Source of the DNA: an uncultured Pelagibacteraceae bacterium
GTDB lineage: Bacteria > Pseudomonadota > Alphaproteobacteria > Pelagibacterales > Pelagibacteraceae
Assembly (NCBI GenBank): GCA_902538495.1
Contig: CACBFJ010000002.1
Location: forward strand, 107,165-171,164
Length of the DNA stretch: 64,000 nt
Reading direction: 5' to 3'
Made by a program: the position numbers and the translations under genes
The notes under the pieces: generated by a model
Seen by the model: only the letters and a program-made list of their open reading frames with translations
The model's database searches: none
What the model was told of the DNA's origin: nothing
In this document: piece by piece, positions 1 through 10,013 of the stretch
How the letters are laid out: each line of letters opens with the position of its first letter
How positions within the stretch are numbered: position 1 is the first letter of the stretch

Positions 1-211
1 TATCAGCATCCTTACCACCTAATGGTAATACATATGCTTTAGCTATTTTCAAATCTTGACTCATTCTAACTTCTGTTACTGTTATATTATTTGTTTCTAA
101 ATTAGGGATTTTCGCCTCATTCCTTATAAAAATCATACTCAAAGACTGCTTAATCATTTCACCAACTCTAAGCTGCCTTTGGGTAAATTGTTTTCCTATT
201 CTATCAGCCAT
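1..211 (-). CDS. rbfA: Ribosome-binding factor A, C-terminus cut by window edge
   Basis: The first 70 residues are visible on the minus strand, opening with [20 protein letters not shown] and containing the ITVTEVRMSQDLK-type strand of the RbfA KH-like fold. RbfA binds the immature 30S subunit and helps mature the 5' end of 16S rRNA. Its ATG at 211 shares one base with the infB stop codon (TAATG), so it is translationally coupled to infB, the usual infB-rbfA arrangement. The rest of the gene lies outside the window. Confidence 0.88.
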   Translation of the reverse strand, partial: MADRIGKQFTQRQLRVGEMIKQSLSMIFIRNEAKIPNLETNNITVTEVRMSQDLKIAKAYVLPLGGKDAD

Positions 212-2430
212 TATATTGACCTTTCTGTAGATGTAACATTAAAAGCTTCAATTGTATCATTTTTTTGAAAGTCCATGTAATCTTTGAGAGCGATACCACA
301 CTCCTGGCCAATATCCACCTGTTTTACTTGATTTTTTTCTCTAAATATGGTCGCTATTTTACCGGTATAAATAATCGTACCATCTCTAATAATCCTTACG
401 CTGGAATTAGCAAGAATTTCACCTTCGGTTACTTTAGAACCCGCAACTTTGCCTGCACCGGATACTTTAAATATTTCTAAAATTTGAGCTGTGCCCGTTA
501 TACTTTCTTGTACTTCTGGGGCCAATAGTCCTGACATACTTTTCTTAACAAAATCCAGCACCTCATAAATTATATTATATGTTGATATCTTTATATTTTC
601 ATCTTCTGCCAGTTTTTTTGCTTCTTTACTTGGTTTAACATTAAAAGCTATTAAAACAGCTTCTGATGCTTTAGCTAAAGTAACGTCAGTCTCTGTAATC
701 ATTCCTATATCTGCTAAAATAATTTTTGGTTTCACTTCATCATGTTTAATTTGATTGATTGCATTTTTGATAGCTTCTGAGGAACCGTGGACGTCTGATT
801 TGATAATTAAATTTAAATCCTGAGATGATTTGTTTGAAAATGCTGATTCTTGTGTTGCAAAAGACAACGGATTTTTAATATCTTTATTTTCCTCTGTTCT
901 ATTCTCACTAAGAATTTTTGCTTCTTTTTCACTATCAAGAACAATAAAATCATCTCCCGATTTTGCAGCGCCGTTTATACCCAAGATTTCTACTGGAGTT
1001 GACGGAATTGCTTCTACAACATTTTCGCCTTTATCGTTTATTATAGCTCTTATTTTACCCCATTTTATCCCACTAACAAAAAAGTCTCCTTTTCTTAGAG
1101 TACCGCTTGTTACAATAATATTTGCGACAGGACCTCTTCCAACATCAATTTTCGATTCTAGAACTACTCCAGTAGCTTTTGAGTCAAAATCAGTTTTTAG
1201 ATCTAAAATTTCTGCTTGCAAAGTTATCGCTTCAAGCAATTTGTCTAAATTCATTTTTGTTTTAGCAGAGATTTCAACCATTAATGTATCTCCTGATAAA
1301 TCCTCAGCGATTAACTCATGTTCTAATAATTGATTTTTTATTTTTTGAGGATCAGCATCTGATAAATCACATTTATTTATTGCCACTACTATAGGAACCT
1401 TTGCAGCTTTTGCATGTCTTATTGATTCTACTGTTTGAGGTTTAACTCCATCATCTGCTGCAACTACTAAAACAACAATATCAGTTAATTTTGATCCTCT
1501 TGCGCGCATTTCAGTAAAAGCAGCATGTCCAGGAGTATCAATGAAAGTTAAATTATTATCACCACTTTTAATTTGATAAGCTCCAATATGTTGTGTAATT
1601 CCACCAAATTCTCCTGACACCACATTGGCACTTCTTAGAACATCCAAAACAGATGTTTTTCCGTGATCAACATGACCCATTACAGTTATTATCGGTGCTC
1701 TATTTTTTAAATTTTCAGTTCGAGAGTCTTTTATTTTCTTTATTATCTCCTCTGCTTTTTCTTCCCGAATAGGATTATGTCCAAATTCTTTTACTAAATA
1801 CTCAGCGGTATCAGCAGCTAATGTTTGATTTATTGTTACGGTAACCCCCATTCCAAACAAATGTTTAATTACATTACTAGACTGTTCAGCCATTCTATTG
1901 GCTAACTCTCTTACGGTTATAGCTTCTGGAATATTTACATTCCTTTTAATGGGTTTTTGATTTTCTTTACTATCCTCTTTATTTATATTTTTAAGTTCTT
2001 TTTGTCTTGCTCTTTTTACAGACGCTAAACTTCTTTCTCTTGTTTCTATTTCATCGCTTAACGCTCTAGAAACTGTCAATTTTACATCTCTTTTTTTTAA
2101 GCCACTTGCTTTAGATTTTTTGTCTTTATCATCCTCTCCTTTAAATCTTTTTGTTGCCCTTTGCTCTGCCAGTTTACGTTTTTCAAAATCACTTATTGCT
2201 GTATTAGGATTATTTATTTTAAAATTTATTTTATAGTTATCAGCTTTTTTAAAGTTCGTTGAAGTGGATTTATAGCCACTTCCTTTTGAAAACTTCGCTT
2301 TCCCTGGAAATTTAGATGATTGTCTATTAATTATGACTGTTTTTTTTCCCTGATTATTTACACTATCAATATTTTTAAATGACTTTTTAGGACCACCAGA
2401 AATTGTTAATTTTGTTTTTTTGTTTTCCAT
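211..2430 (-). CDS. infB: Translation initiation factor IF-2
   Basis: This GTPase brings initiator tRNA to the 30S subunit. The 739-residue protein has a lysine-rich, low-complexity N-terminal extension (about residues 1-160), an IF2 N-terminal helical region (about 165-225), and a G domain with GHVDHGKT at 252-259, DTPGH at 298-302 and NKCD at 352-355, followed by the IF-2 beta-barrel domains II, III and C2. It lies 10 bp after nusA and runs into rbfA by a one-base overlap. A purine-rich GAGAG precedes the start. No ylxR (DUF448) gene separates it from nusA, unlike many alphaproteobacteria. Assignment is secure. Confidence 0.98.
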   Translation of the reverse strand: MENKKTKLTISGGPKKSFKNIDSVNNQGKKTVIINRQSSKFPGKAKFSKGSGYKSTSTNFKKADNYKINFKINNPNTAISDFEKRKLAEQRATKRFKGEDDKDKKSKASGLKKRDVKLTVSRALSDEIETRERSLASVKRARQKELKNINKEDSKENQKPIKRNVNIPEAITVRELANRMAEQSSNVIKHLFGMGVTVTINQTLAADTAEYLVKEFGHNPIREEKAEEIIKKIKDSRTENLKNRAPIITVMGHVDHGKTSVLDVLRSANVVSGEFGGITQHIGAYQIKSGDNNLTFIDTPGHAAFTEMRARGSKLTDIVVLVVAADDGVKPQTVESIRHAKAAKVPIVVAINKCDLSDADPQKIKNQLLEHELIAEDLSGDTLMVEISAKTKMNLDKLLEAITLQAEILDLKTDFDSKATGVVLESKIDVGRGPVANIIVTSGTLRKGDFFVSGIKWGKIRAIINDKGENVVEAIPSTPVEILGINGAAKSGDDFIVLDSEKEAKILSENRTEENKDIKNPLSFATQESAFSNKSSQDLNLIIKSDVHGSSEAIKNAINQIKHDEVKPKIILADIGMITETDVTLAKASEAVLIAFNVKPSKEAKKLAEDENIKISTYNIIYEVLDFVKKSMSGLLAPEVQESITGTAQILEIFKVSGAGKVAGSKVTEGEILANSSVRIIRDGTIIYTGKIATIFREKNQVKQVDIGQECGIALKDYMDFQKNDTIEAFNVTSTERSI

Positions 2431-2440
2431 TACTCATCTC

Positions 2441-3994
2441 TCAATCTTTGTAAACTATGTTTCTAGCTGACATAATTAGTTCATCAGCCTCAACTTTTGA
2501 CAATGCAAAATCTTCTAAATATCCTTGAATTCTGATTTTTTCACCTTTTACAACATCAAAGCCTCCTGTTAGTTCATCTGATGCTAGATCAGCAAAATCC
2601 TCGAGATTCAAAATTTTTTGCTCACCCAAAGTTAACAGCATGCCTGGTGTTAAGCCTTTCAAGTTAATCAAATCATCTGAAATTCCCAAATCTTTAATTC
2701 TTTGTGAAATATCTTCTTGATCTTTTTTATAAAATTCTTTTGCTCTCTCAATCAAAGCTTTAGCTGTATCTTCTTCGATCCCCTCTATATTTTTAAAATT
2801 ATCTAAAGAACTATCTTTGATATCATCGATAGTTGAAAAACCCTCTGCTACAAGCAATTGGCCGAGAGTTTCATCCAATTCTAAATTTTTAACGAAATTT
2901 TCTGTCTTTTCTTTGAACTCTTGTTGTCTTCTTTCAGAGTCCTCTTGATCTGTCATTATATTGATTTCATAGTTTAATAACTTAGTAGCAAGTCTAACAT
3001 TTTGACCTCTACGACCAATCGCTTTACTAAGATTTTCCTCAGTTAAAATTACATCTAACTTTTTTCTCTCAATATCAACATTTACGCGCTGGACTTCAGC
3101 AGGAGATAGTGCATTAGAAACTAAAATTGCAGGATCCTCTGACCAGTTGACTATATCAATTTTCTCACCCTGTAATTCATTAACAACTGCTTGAACTCTT
3201 GAGCCTCTCATTCCAACACAAGCACCAACAGGATCTAGTGAGGTATCTATTGCTTTAACACAAATCTTTGCTCTACTTCCAGGATCTCTAGAAGATGACT
3301 TAATTTCAATCAATCCATCATAAATTTCAGGCACCTCTTGTACAAAAAGCTTTTCCATAAACTTTGGATGAGCTCTAGATAAAAAAATTTGTTGCCCCTT
3401 ATTTTCTCTTCTAACGTCATAACAATAAGCTTTGACTCTATCACCAGCTTTTATATTTTCTCTCGGAATAAGTTCATTTTTTTGTATTATTGCCTCTGTT
3501 CTTCCAAGATCAACTATGACATTTCCAAATTCAAGCCTTTTTACTATTCCACTTAAAATTGTATCTTGTTTATCTTTAAAATCGTTAAATTGTCTTTCTC
3601 TTTCGGCTTCTCGAACATTAAAACTTATTACTTGTTTAGCAGTTTGCGCAGCTATTCGTCCAAAATCAAAAGCTGGAAGTGGTTGTAAAATTTCGTCTCC
3701 AATTTTTTTATCTTTATTTTGTTGATTTAAAACTATGGCGTCTTTTAATTTTATTTCAGTGTTGGAATTCTCTGGATTTTCAGTAATTATCAGTTTCCTA
3801 AAAATCTCAATATCTCCATTATCTCTATTAATTGAGACTTTAATCTCATTGTCTTGACCAAACTTTGATTTAGCAGCTTTCGCAATTCCAGATTCCATTG
3901 AATGGATAATTAACTCTTTATCAATTGCCTTTTCTAAAGCTACAGCTTCGGCAATTCTTAATAGTTCCAGTTTATCAGCTCTTTTATTTAACAT
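2441..3994 (-). CDS. nusA: Transcription termination/antitermination factor NusA
   Basis: NusA binds RNA polymerase and modulates pausing, termination and antitermination. The protein has the NusA N-terminal domain, an S1 domain, two KH domains (VGACVGMRGSRV; AIGRRGQNVRLA) and a C-terminal pair of helix-hairpin-helix acidic repeats. I place the start at the ATG at 3994 (517 residues, MLNKRADKLELL) because GGAG lies 8 bases upstream and family proteins begin here. An upstream in-frame ATG at 4024 falls inside a terminator hairpin and would add ten atypical residues. The usual upstream partner rimP is absent; metK is upstream instead. Confidence 0.97.
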   Translation of the reverse strand: MLNKRADKLELLRIAEAVALEKAIDKELIIHSMESGIAKAAKSKFGQDNEIKVSINRDNGDIEIFRKLIITENPENSNTEIKLKDAIVLNQQNKDKKIGDEILQPLPAFDFGRIAAQTAKQVISFNVREAERERQFNDFKDKQDTILSGIVKRLEFGNVIVDLGRTEAIIQKNELIPRENIKAGDRVKAYCYDVRRENKGQQIFLSRAHPKFMEKLFVQEVPEIYDGLIEIKSSSRDPGSRAKICVKAIDTSLDPVGACVGMRGSRVQAVVNELQGEKIDIVNWSEDPAILVSNALSPAEVQRVNVDIERKKLDVILTEENLSKAIGRRGQNVRLATKLLNYEINIMTDQEDSERRQQEFKEKTENFVKNLELDETLGQLLVAEGFSTIDDIKDSSLDNFKNIEGIEEDTAKALIERAKEFYKKDQEDISQRIKDLGISDDLINLKGLTPGMLLTLGEQKILNLEDFADLASDELTGGFDVVKGEKIRIQGYLEDFALSKVEADELIMSARNIVYKD

Positions 3995-4007
3995 TTTAGT
4001 AATCTCC

Positions 4008-4031
4008 AAAAAAAAATGGGCCAAAGCCCAT
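4008..4031 (-). terminator. Intrinsic terminator/attenuator in the nusA leader
   Basis: Read on the minus strand, ATGGGC, a TTTG loop and GCCCAT form a perfect 6-bp stem (4016-4031), followed at once by a run of nine T (4008-4016). The T-run ends only a few bases before the GGAG ribosome binding site of nusA. It could end the lnt-metK transcript. If the promoter proposed at 4056-4083 is used, it sits about 20-40 nt into the nusA leader and would act as an attenuator. Confidence 0.75.
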
Positions 4032-4055
4032 TATAGAAATCGAGAATGTAACTGA

Positions 4056-4083
4056 AATATAATAAAGTTTTTTAATTATTCAA
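4056..4083 (-). promoter_or_regulatory. Candidate sigma-70-type promoter of nusA-infB-rbfA
   Basis: On the minus strand TTGAAT (4078-4083) and TATATT (4056-4061) are separated by 16 bp in the short metK-nusA gap. AT-rich sequence produces such matches easily, so support is moderate. Its position upstream of the leader hairpin is what makes it interesting. Confidence 0.4.
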
Positions 4084-4089
4084 TAAAAA

Positions 4090-5259
4090 CTATTTCATAA
4101 ATAGACTAATTTTATCCGTTTTTTCCCAAGAAAAAGCGCCATCTTTCTCAGGTTTTCTTCCAAAATGACCATAAGCAGCTGTTTTTTCATAGATAGCTTT
4201 ATTTAAACCCAACATCTCTCTGATCCCTCTAGGGCTTAAGTCAAAATTTTCTTTAATTTTATCTGTAACAAACTTGTTCTTTTCTAAATCATTATCAAAA
4301 AGGTTTACATATATTGATAAAGGTTTTGATACTCCAATAGCATATGCTAACTGAATTAAACATTTTTCAGAAATCTTTGAAGCTACAATATTTTTTGCAA
4401 TATACCTTGCAGCATAAGCGGCTGATCTATCAACCTTGGTTGGATCCTTTCCTGAAAACGCTCCACCTCCATGGGGAGCAGCACCACCATATGTATCTAC
4501 AATAATTTTTCTTCCTGTTAGTCCACAATCCCCATCAGGACCTCCAATTACAAAATTCCCAGTTGGATTTACATAAAATTCATCATCATTAAAATCTTCC
4601 ATAAATTCTTTTGGAATTGACTTTAACAAATATGGCCTGAGTATTTCTCTGACCTCTTTTTGACTCACGTTGGCTGAATGCTGGGAAGATATAACCACTG
4701 ACTTCACTTTTGCTGGTTTTCCATTTATATATTCAAATGTGACCTGGCTTTTAGAGTCGGGTTCAATATTTTTCAATTTTCCAGATTTTCTATCCTCAGC
4801 CATTAGTCTTAAAATTTTATGTGAATGATGAATTGGTGCTGGCATTAAAACATCAGTTTCATCACATGCATATCCAAACATTATTCCTTGATCTCCAGCT
4901 CCTTCATCTTTATTTCCTTTGGAATCTACTCCCATCGCAATATCTGAAGATTGTGAGTGAAGATGAGATTCTATTTTTGTAGATTCTTTCCAAGTAAAAC
5001 CTTCTTGATCATAACCAATATCCTTAATACAATTTCTTACTTTTTTTATAAGATCATCTTTGTTGATTTCTGGTCCTCTCACCTCTCCAGCTAAGACAAC
5101 TTTATTAGTAGTGGTAAGAGTTTCACAAGCAACTCTAGCATAAGGATCTTTAGATAAATAAGTATCTACAACCATATCAGATATTCTATCGGAAACTTTG
5201 TCTGGATGTCCCTCAGAAACCGACTCACTTGTAAAAAGAAAATTTTTTAAATTACTCAT
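4090..5259 (-). CDS. metK: S-adenosylmethionine synthetase
   Basis: MetK makes SAM from methionine and ATP. The 389-residue protein is full length, with the N-terminal EGHPDK motif at 16-21, the [12 protein letters not shown] signature near residue 120 and the glycine-rich [16 protein letters not shown] loop near residue 265. The start overlaps the lnt stop region by 8 bp, so it is read from the same transcript as lnt and no room remains for a SAM riboswitch. It is followed by a T-rich terminator hairpin just before nusA. trmB and rimP, which often separate metK from nusA in relatives, are absent. Confidence 0.98.
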   Translation of the reverse strand: MSNLKNFLFTSESVSEGHPDKVSDRISDMVVDTYLSKDPYARVACETLTTTNKVVLAGEVRGPEINKDDLIKKVRNCIKDIGYDQEGFTWKESTKIESHLHSQSSDIAMGVDSKGNKDEGAGDQGIMFGYACDETDVLMPAPIHHSHKILRLMAEDRKSGKLKNIEPDSKSQVTFEYINGKPAKVKSVVISSQHSANVSQKEVREILRPYLLKSIPKEFMEDFNDDEFYVNPTGNFVIGGPDGDCGLTGRKIIVDTYGGAAPHGGGAFSGKDPTKVDRSAAYAARYIAKNIVASKISEKCLIQLAYAIGVSKPLSIYVNLFDNDLEKNKFVTDKIKENFDLSPRGIREMLGLNKAIYEKTAAYGHFGRKPEKDGAFSWEKTDKISLFMK

Positions 5260-6796
5260 CTTTGATCCTATTAAATGAAAAAATTAATAAAATATACAAC
5301 AAAATTAATAAGAAAAATATTTTGTTTCCATATAAAGAAAATATAGTTGGATTGAAGTCTCTTCTTTTTTCAAAATCAATAAAACCATCTTTGTTATAAT
5401 CAATTTTTTTTTCGATCTCTCCAAGTGGATTAATTATTGCAGTCATTCCATTATTCGCTGACCTTAAGACATATTTTCCAGTTTCAATAGCTCTAAATAT
5501 ACTGTGAGAGAAGTGTTGCTTTGGCCCAACAGATTTACCAAACCATCCATCTTCGGATATATTTATTATAAAATCGTAATCATTATCTTTTGTCAGATTA
5601 CCACTATAAATTATCTCATAACAAATTAATGGTAAAAATTTGAACTCATTAAAGTTATTTTTTATATGGATAATCTTTCTTTCACCGCCCTTAGTAAAAG
5701 ATCCAATATTATTTGTGATTGTCTTTAAACCAATTTTGTTAAGCAAATTTTCAAATGGAAGAAATTCACCAAAAGGAACTAAATTTATTTTATTGTAATT
5801 TTGAATTAAATTTAATTTATTATCAATAAGCGAGAATGAATTAAAATACTTATAATTTTCGTTTATTAATGATCTACTAGAAATACCAAGTCCTATTAAA
5901 TGATTTTGATTAAAGTTTTCAGCAAATAAACTCTCATATATTTTTAATTCATCTAAATATGTATTTGGTATGATTCCTTCAGGCCATAAAAAAAAAGTTT
6001 TTTTATAAGGTTCGGGTGAACTTAACTTTATCAACTCATTAATGATGTTTTTAGCTTGATTATCAGTGTAAAATCTATCTAAACTTATATTTGATCCAAT
6101 TATCCTTATCAAGTAAGGATTTTTTACAATTTTTTCATTTAAAAAACTTTGCTTATATAATTTTCCATAAAATAAAAATAACATTGGAATTGATATAATT
6201 AAAATAGAAATAAAACCTTCAACTTTTGATTTTCTTAAAATGTAAATTGCAGGTGCAGAAAAAAAACTAATTATTAAAAGATTTAATCCGTATGTTCCGC
6301 TAATAGACGCAAAACTTATAAAACTTAGGTTCTCCGAAAGACTATAAATAAATAAGTTCCAAGGAAAGCCTGTTAAAATATTTCCTCTTAAAAATTCGAC
6401 TAATCCAAAAAGAAGACAAAATAGAAAAAAAGAGCTTAATAATTTCTTTAATCCAAATTTATAAAAAATAAATGTTGCCAATCCATAGAATAGGCCCAAA
6501 AAAGATGGGATAAGAATTAAAGAAACTGGTATTAAAAATTTAAAATTTGGATCAAAAGTAAGTGATATGGTTATCCAATATAAATTGCTTAAAAAATAAC
6601 TTAAACCAAATAGCCAACCATAAAGAAAAAAAAATTTCCCATTCTTTTGATCATTAAGTTTCTTAAATAAAAAAATAAAGAGAAAACTCAATGTAAAAAA
6701 ATTTACAAAAAAGTAATTTAAAGGTGGAAGACTTATAGAAGTTAATCCTCCTAGGATTAATAAAAGTAATATTTCTATTAAAAATTTTTTATTCAA
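5252..6796 (-). CDS. lnt: Apolipoprotein N-acyltransferase
   Basis: Lnt adds the third acyl chain to lipoproteins in the periplasmic leaflet of the inner membrane. The 514-residue protein has several N-terminal membrane helices, a nitrilase-type domain and a final C-terminal helix. The catalytic triad is visible: Glu in [11 protein letters not shown], Lys in the [15 protein letters not shown] segment, and Cys in [11 protein letters not shown]. It starts 1 bp after the ybeY stop and overlaps metK by 8 bp. The phoH-ybeY-lnt order is standard in proteobacteria. The window has several lipoprotein clients (BON protein, DUF3576 protein, LptE). Confidence 0.95.
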   Translation of the reverse strand: MNKKFLIEILLLLILGGLTSISLPPLNYFFVNFFTLSFLFIFLFKKLNDQKNGKFFFLYGWLFGLSYFLSNLYWITISLTFDPNFKFLIPVSLILIPSFLGLFYGLATFIFYKFGLKKLLSSFFLFCLLFGLVEFLRGNILTGFPWNLFIYSLSENLSFISFASISGTYGLNLLIISFFSAPAIYILRKSKVEGFISILIISIPMLFLFYGKLYKQSFLNEKIVKNPYLIRIIGSNISLDRFYTDNQAKNIINELIKLSSPEPYKKTFFLWPEGIIPNTYLDELKIYESLFAENFNQNHLIGLGISSRSLINENYKYFNSFSLIDNKLNLIQNYNKINLVPFGEFLPFENLLNKIGLKTITNNIGSFTKGGERKIIHIKNNFNEFKFLPLICYEIIYSGNLTKDNDYDFIINISEDGWFGKSVGPKQHFSHSIFRAIETGKYVLRSANNGMTAIINPLGEIEKKIDYNKDGFIDFEKRRDFNPTIFSLYGNKIFFLLILLYILLIFSFNRIKDE

Positions 6797-6797
6797 C

Positions 6798-7259
6798 TTA
6801 AATTAAAATTTTTTTAACTGACCTAAATATTTTTTGTTCTTCACGAAACATTATCTGATATTCCTTTTCTTTGATATGATTAAAATTTAGTAAGTGTAAA
6901 AAACCATGAATAAAAATTTTTGTAACTTTTTCTCTAAAATCATAATTATTTATATTTTTAGGTTTATTCATATAATTAAAACTAATAATAACATCTCCTA
7001 AATATACTTCTTTGAAATTCTTTATTTTTTTTTGTAATGGAAAAGATAACACGTCTGTATGTTTATCTTTTTTCCTAAATTTTTTATTTAATCTTTTAAT
7101 ATTTCTATTGTTAGAAAGTAATAAAGTTAAATAAACTCTTTTATTTATAAATTTAAATTTTTTTGGAAAATGTCTGCATAGTTGGTTAAAAAAAAATTCT
7201 TTTTTCTTAATTTTTTTTGACCAAGATTTTTCCTCAGTGAGGACATTAACTTTGATCAT
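6798..7259 (-). CDS. ybeY: Endoribonuclease YbeY (rRNA maturation)
   Basis: YbeY is a zinc-dependent endonuclease acting in 16S rRNA 3' processing and ribosome quality control. The metal site HGFLHLLNFNH (three His in an H-x3-H-x5-H spacing) lies near residue 115, and GDVIIS and DVLSFP strands precede it. I choose the ATG at 7259 (153 residues, MIKVNVL). A GTG at 7265 is two codons upstream. Neither has a clear ribosome binding site. It overlaps the 3' end of phoH, so coupled translation is likely. The protein is unusually rich in Lys. Confidence 0.93.
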   Translation of the reverse strand: MIKVNVLTEEKSWSKKIKKKEFFFNQLCRHFPKKFKFINKRVYLTLLLSNNRNIKRLNKKFRKKDKHTDVLSFPLQKKIKNFKEVYLGDVIISFNYMNKPKNINNYDFREKVTKIFIHGFLHLLNFNHIKEKEYQIMFREEQKIFRSVKKILI

Positions 7260-8250
7260 TGTCACTAGAATATGCTTTTACAATTTTTGATACTAAAGGG
7301 TGTCTTACAACATCTGAATGATCAAAATCTATAACTTTAATTTCATCTAAATGGGATAATAATTTCTTAGCTCTGTCCAAACCTGACATATGTTTATTTG
7401 GAAGGTCTATCTGTGAAGGATCACCATTAACTACTATTTTTGAGTTTTCGCCAATTCTTGTTAAGAACATTTTAATCTGAGTATCTGTTGCATTTTGAGC
7501 TTCATCAAGTATCGCAAAAGAATTTTTAAGAGTTCTTCCTCTCATAAATGCTAATGGAGCAATCTCAATATCTCCTATTTCAATCATCCTTTGAATTTTT
7601 TCAAAATGAAATAAATCGTAAAGTGAGTCGTACAGAGGTCTTAGATATGGATCTACTTTTTCTTTCATATCTCCTGGTAAAAAGCCCAATCTTTCACCCG
7701 CCTCAACAGCTGGTCTTGATAGAATTATTCTTTCAATCTTTTTTTCTAAAAGCATGGTAAGGCCAACAGCGACAGCAAGAAAAGTTTTTCCTGTTCCTGC
7801 TGGACCAGCAGAAATAACTATTTCGCTTTCCCTTAAAGCTCTAACATATCTTTTTTGTTTTTCAGATCTTGGAATAATAGATTTTTTTGGTGTTTTAATA
7901 ATATCAGTGATATTTGAGTTTTTAACTTTTTCATTAATCATAAATTGGTCGACAGATGATAAGATATCTTTGTTTTCAATATTTCCATTATTCAAAAATT
8001 GGTTTACTAAAAATTGAATAGCATTTTTAACAATTTCATTTTTTTCATCAGAAGACTTAATAAGTATTGAATTTCCTCTGGAATACAAGCTTGCTCCAGT
8101 AATTTTCTCTAATTCTTTTAAATTTTTATTAAATTCACCTACAATGCCCATTAGAAGTTTATTATCACTAAATATCACACTTAATGAGTTATTATCTGAG
8201 TAAACAAATTTTAAAAGCGCTTGAGTGTCTTTTTTAATTGAATTATTCAA
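7246..8250 (-). CDS. phoH: PhoH-like ATPase
   Basis: This 334-residue cytoplasmic protein of the PhoH/YbeZ family pairs with YbeY in RNA metabolism. Visible are an N-terminal KH-like region (about 1-120), the Walker A GPAGTGKTFLA near residue 155, SRPAVEAGERLGFLPG, and the Walker B-type FAILDEAQNAT near residue 245. It starts 2 bp from the end of miaB on the same strand and overlaps ybeY, giving miaB-phoH-ybeY-lnt, a widely conserved order. Confidence 0.95.
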   Translation of the reverse strand: MNNSIKKDTQALLKFVYSDNNSLSVIFSDNKLLMGIVGEFNKNLKELEKITGASLYSRGNSILIKSSDEKNEIVKNAIQFLVNQFLNNGNIENKDILSSVDQFMINEKVKNSNITDIIKTPKKSIIPRSEKQKRYVRALRESEIVISAGPAGTGKTFLAVAVGLTMLLEKKIERIILSRPAVEAGERLGFLPGDMKEKVDPYLRPLYDSLYDLFHFEKIQRMIEIGDIEIAPLAFMRGRTLKNSFAILDEAQNATDTQIKMFLTRIGENSKIVVNGDPSQIDLPNKHMSGLDRAKKLLSHLDEIKVIDFDHSDVVRHPLVSKIVKAYSSDNDQS

Positions 8251-8252
8251 AT

Positions 8253-9581
8253 TTATGCAACTCTCAATTTTGAAATTTCTAAAGTTTCACCAAAAAGTGT
8301 ATTTTGATTACTACTGTTAATTTTAACTTTTACAAGCTTTCCTACATCCTCATCTTTACCATCAAATATTACTGAAGTCATATAACCAGTTCTGCCAAAA
8401 TACTTTGCACTTTCAGACACTCTATTTTCTACTAACACCTCTATTACGTTACCCTCCAAAGATATATTCATTTTCTTTTGAAAATTAAATAATTCTTTTT
8501 GGACGATTTTTAGTCTTTCATTACTTAACTTTCGATCAATTAATGGTAGATGTGAGGCTTTTGTACCTGGTCTTGGGCTAAATACAAAAGAAAAAGAATT
8601 TATAAATTTTATCTTTTTTATAAGATCAAGTGTCGAATTAAAATCACTCTCTTCCTCACCTGGATAACCAATTATAAAATCACTAGAAAATTTAGCAAAG
8701 GAATTTTTTTTAATTATTTTTTCGTAAATTTGAAGATAATATTCAATATTGTGATTTCTATTCATTAACTTTAAAATTTTATTTGAACCGCTTTGGACTG
8801 GTAAATGAACAAGAGGCATTAATTTTTTCGAGATCCCATATAAGTCAATTAAATCATCACTCATGTCAATTGGATGTGAAGTTGTATATCTAATTCTTAA
8901 AATTTCAGGAATTTTTTCTATTTCTAAAATCAAATTAGACAACTTATAATTTTCATTATTGTAAGCGTTAACATTCTGTCCTAATAAAGTAATCTCTCTA
9001 ACTCCATTTCCTGCAAGGATTTTGGCCTCATTAACTATTTCATTAAATGGTCTGGAATATTCAGGACCTCTTGTATAAGGAACAACACAAAAGTGACAAA
9101 ACTTATCACAGCCTTCTTGTATGGTTAAAAAAGAAGATATTTTTGTGGATGAGTTTTTTATTTTATCCAAATAATTGAACTTTGAAACAGCATCAAAATC
9201 AGTTTCATCCAACCTCTTCTGATTATCTAGGTATTCCTCAATCTTGTCATTAATTTTATGGTATGCTTGTGGACCAATAACTAGATCAATAAAAGGTTCT
9301 CTTTTTAGCATCTCCTCGTTTTCCGCTTGAGCAACGCATCCGGCAACAATGACAAAAGGTTTTTTTTTTAATCTAAATCTTTTTTTTACTCTACCTATCT
9401 CATGATAAACTTTTTCTTTTGCCTTATCTCTTATGTGACAAGTGTTTAGTAAAAAACAATTCGTATCGTCGAGATTTTCGGTTTTTGTAAATCCTATCTT
9501 TTTTACAGTATCAATTATTCGATTAGTGTCATACTCGTTCATTTGGCAACCAAATGTTTTAGCGAATATTTTTTTATTCAT
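8253..9581 (-). CDS. miaB: tRNA-2-methylthio-N6-dimethylallyladenosine synthase MiaB
   Basis: MiaB is a radical-SAM enzyme that adds a methylthio group to i6A37 of tRNAs. The 442-residue protein has the N-terminal UPF0004 domain with its three cluster cysteines (TFGCQMN, NTCHIRDKA, VAGCVAQ), the radical-SAM CxxxCxxC motif in EGCDKFCHFCVVPY near residue 157, and a C-terminal TRAM domain. It overlaps the end of fur by 8 bp, so these minus-strand genes form one run from tsaB to metK. Confidence 0.97.
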   Translation of the reverse strand: MNKKIFAKTFGCQMNEYDTNRIIDTVKKIGFTKTENLDDTNCFLLNTCHIRDKAKEKVYHEIGRVKKRFRLKKKPFVIVAGCVAQAENEEMLKREPFIDLVIGPQAYHKINDKIEEYLDNQKRLDETDFDAVSKFNYLDKIKNSSTKISSFLTIQEGCDKFCHFCVVPYTRGPEYSRPFNEIVNEAKILAGNGVREITLLGQNVNAYNNENYKLSNLILEIEKIPEILRIRYTTSHPIDMSDDLIDLYGISKKLMPLVHLPVQSGSNKILKLMNRNHNIEYYLQIYEKIIKKNSFAKFSSDFIIGYPGEEESDFNSTLDLIKKIKFINSFSFVFSPRPGTKASHLPLIDRKLSNERLKIVQKELFNFQKKMNISLEGNVIEVLVENRVSESAKYFGRTGYMTSVIFDGKDEDVGKLVKVKINSSNQNTLFGETLEISKLRVA

Positions 9582-10005
9582 TTTTTTTATCTACTTTGAC
9601 ACCATAAAGTTCCAGCTTGTGGTCAACTAATTTATATCCATATTTGTTTGCAATTTTTTTTTGGAGTTCTTCTATCTCTTCATCAACAAACTCTATAATA
9701 TCACCAGTTTTAATATCAATTAAATGATTATGATCATCATTTATTTCATATCTTGCCTTACCACCCTTAAAATCGTGTTTTGTTAGAATCCCAGCTTCTT
9801 CGAAAAGTTTTACAGTTCTATATACTGTTGCGATGCTAATTTTAGGATCAATTTTTGAAACTCTATTATACAGCTCATCAACATCCGGATGATCAGACTC
9901 ACCATAGGCTTTTTTTGACTCAGAAATAACCTTGGCAATAATTCGTCTTTGATCAGTGAGTTTTACCCCTTGAGATTGACATTTTTGTTCAATTGTTTCT
10001 GACAT
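9574..10005 (-). CDS. fur: Fur-family metal-responsive repressor (Fur/Mur type)
   Basis: The 143-residue protein has a winged-helix DNA-binding domain (KLTDQRRIIAKVI, ISIATVYRTVKLFEEAGIL) and the Fur dimerisation domain. The metal-site stretch reads YEINDDHNHLIDIKTGDIIEF, so the His-rich HHHDH of enterobacterial Fur is reduced and the first CxxC is replaced by IDIKTG, as in alphaproteobacterial Mur-type Fur proteins that sense manganese or iron. Its metal specificity cannot be read from sequence. It lies 8 bp after tsaB. The rimI gene often found between tsaB and fur is not here. Confidence 0.92.
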   Translation of the reverse strand: MSETIEQKCQSQGVKLTDQRRIIAKVISESKKAYGESDHPDVDELYNRVSKIDPKISIATVYRTVKLFEEAGILTKHDFKGGKARYEINDDHNHLIDIKTGDIIEFVDEEIEELQKKIANKYGYKLVDHKLELYGVKVDKKNE

Positions 10006-10013
10006 ACGTATTT

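Noticed and set aside
830..1333. 167-residue plus-strand frame antisense to infB
   Set aside because: It covers conserved IF-2 domains on the other strand and shows no motif of its own.
5260..5300. SAM riboswitch upstream of metK
   Set aside because: metK overlaps the end of lnt, so there is no leader of its own and no room for a SAM-II or SAM-V structure.
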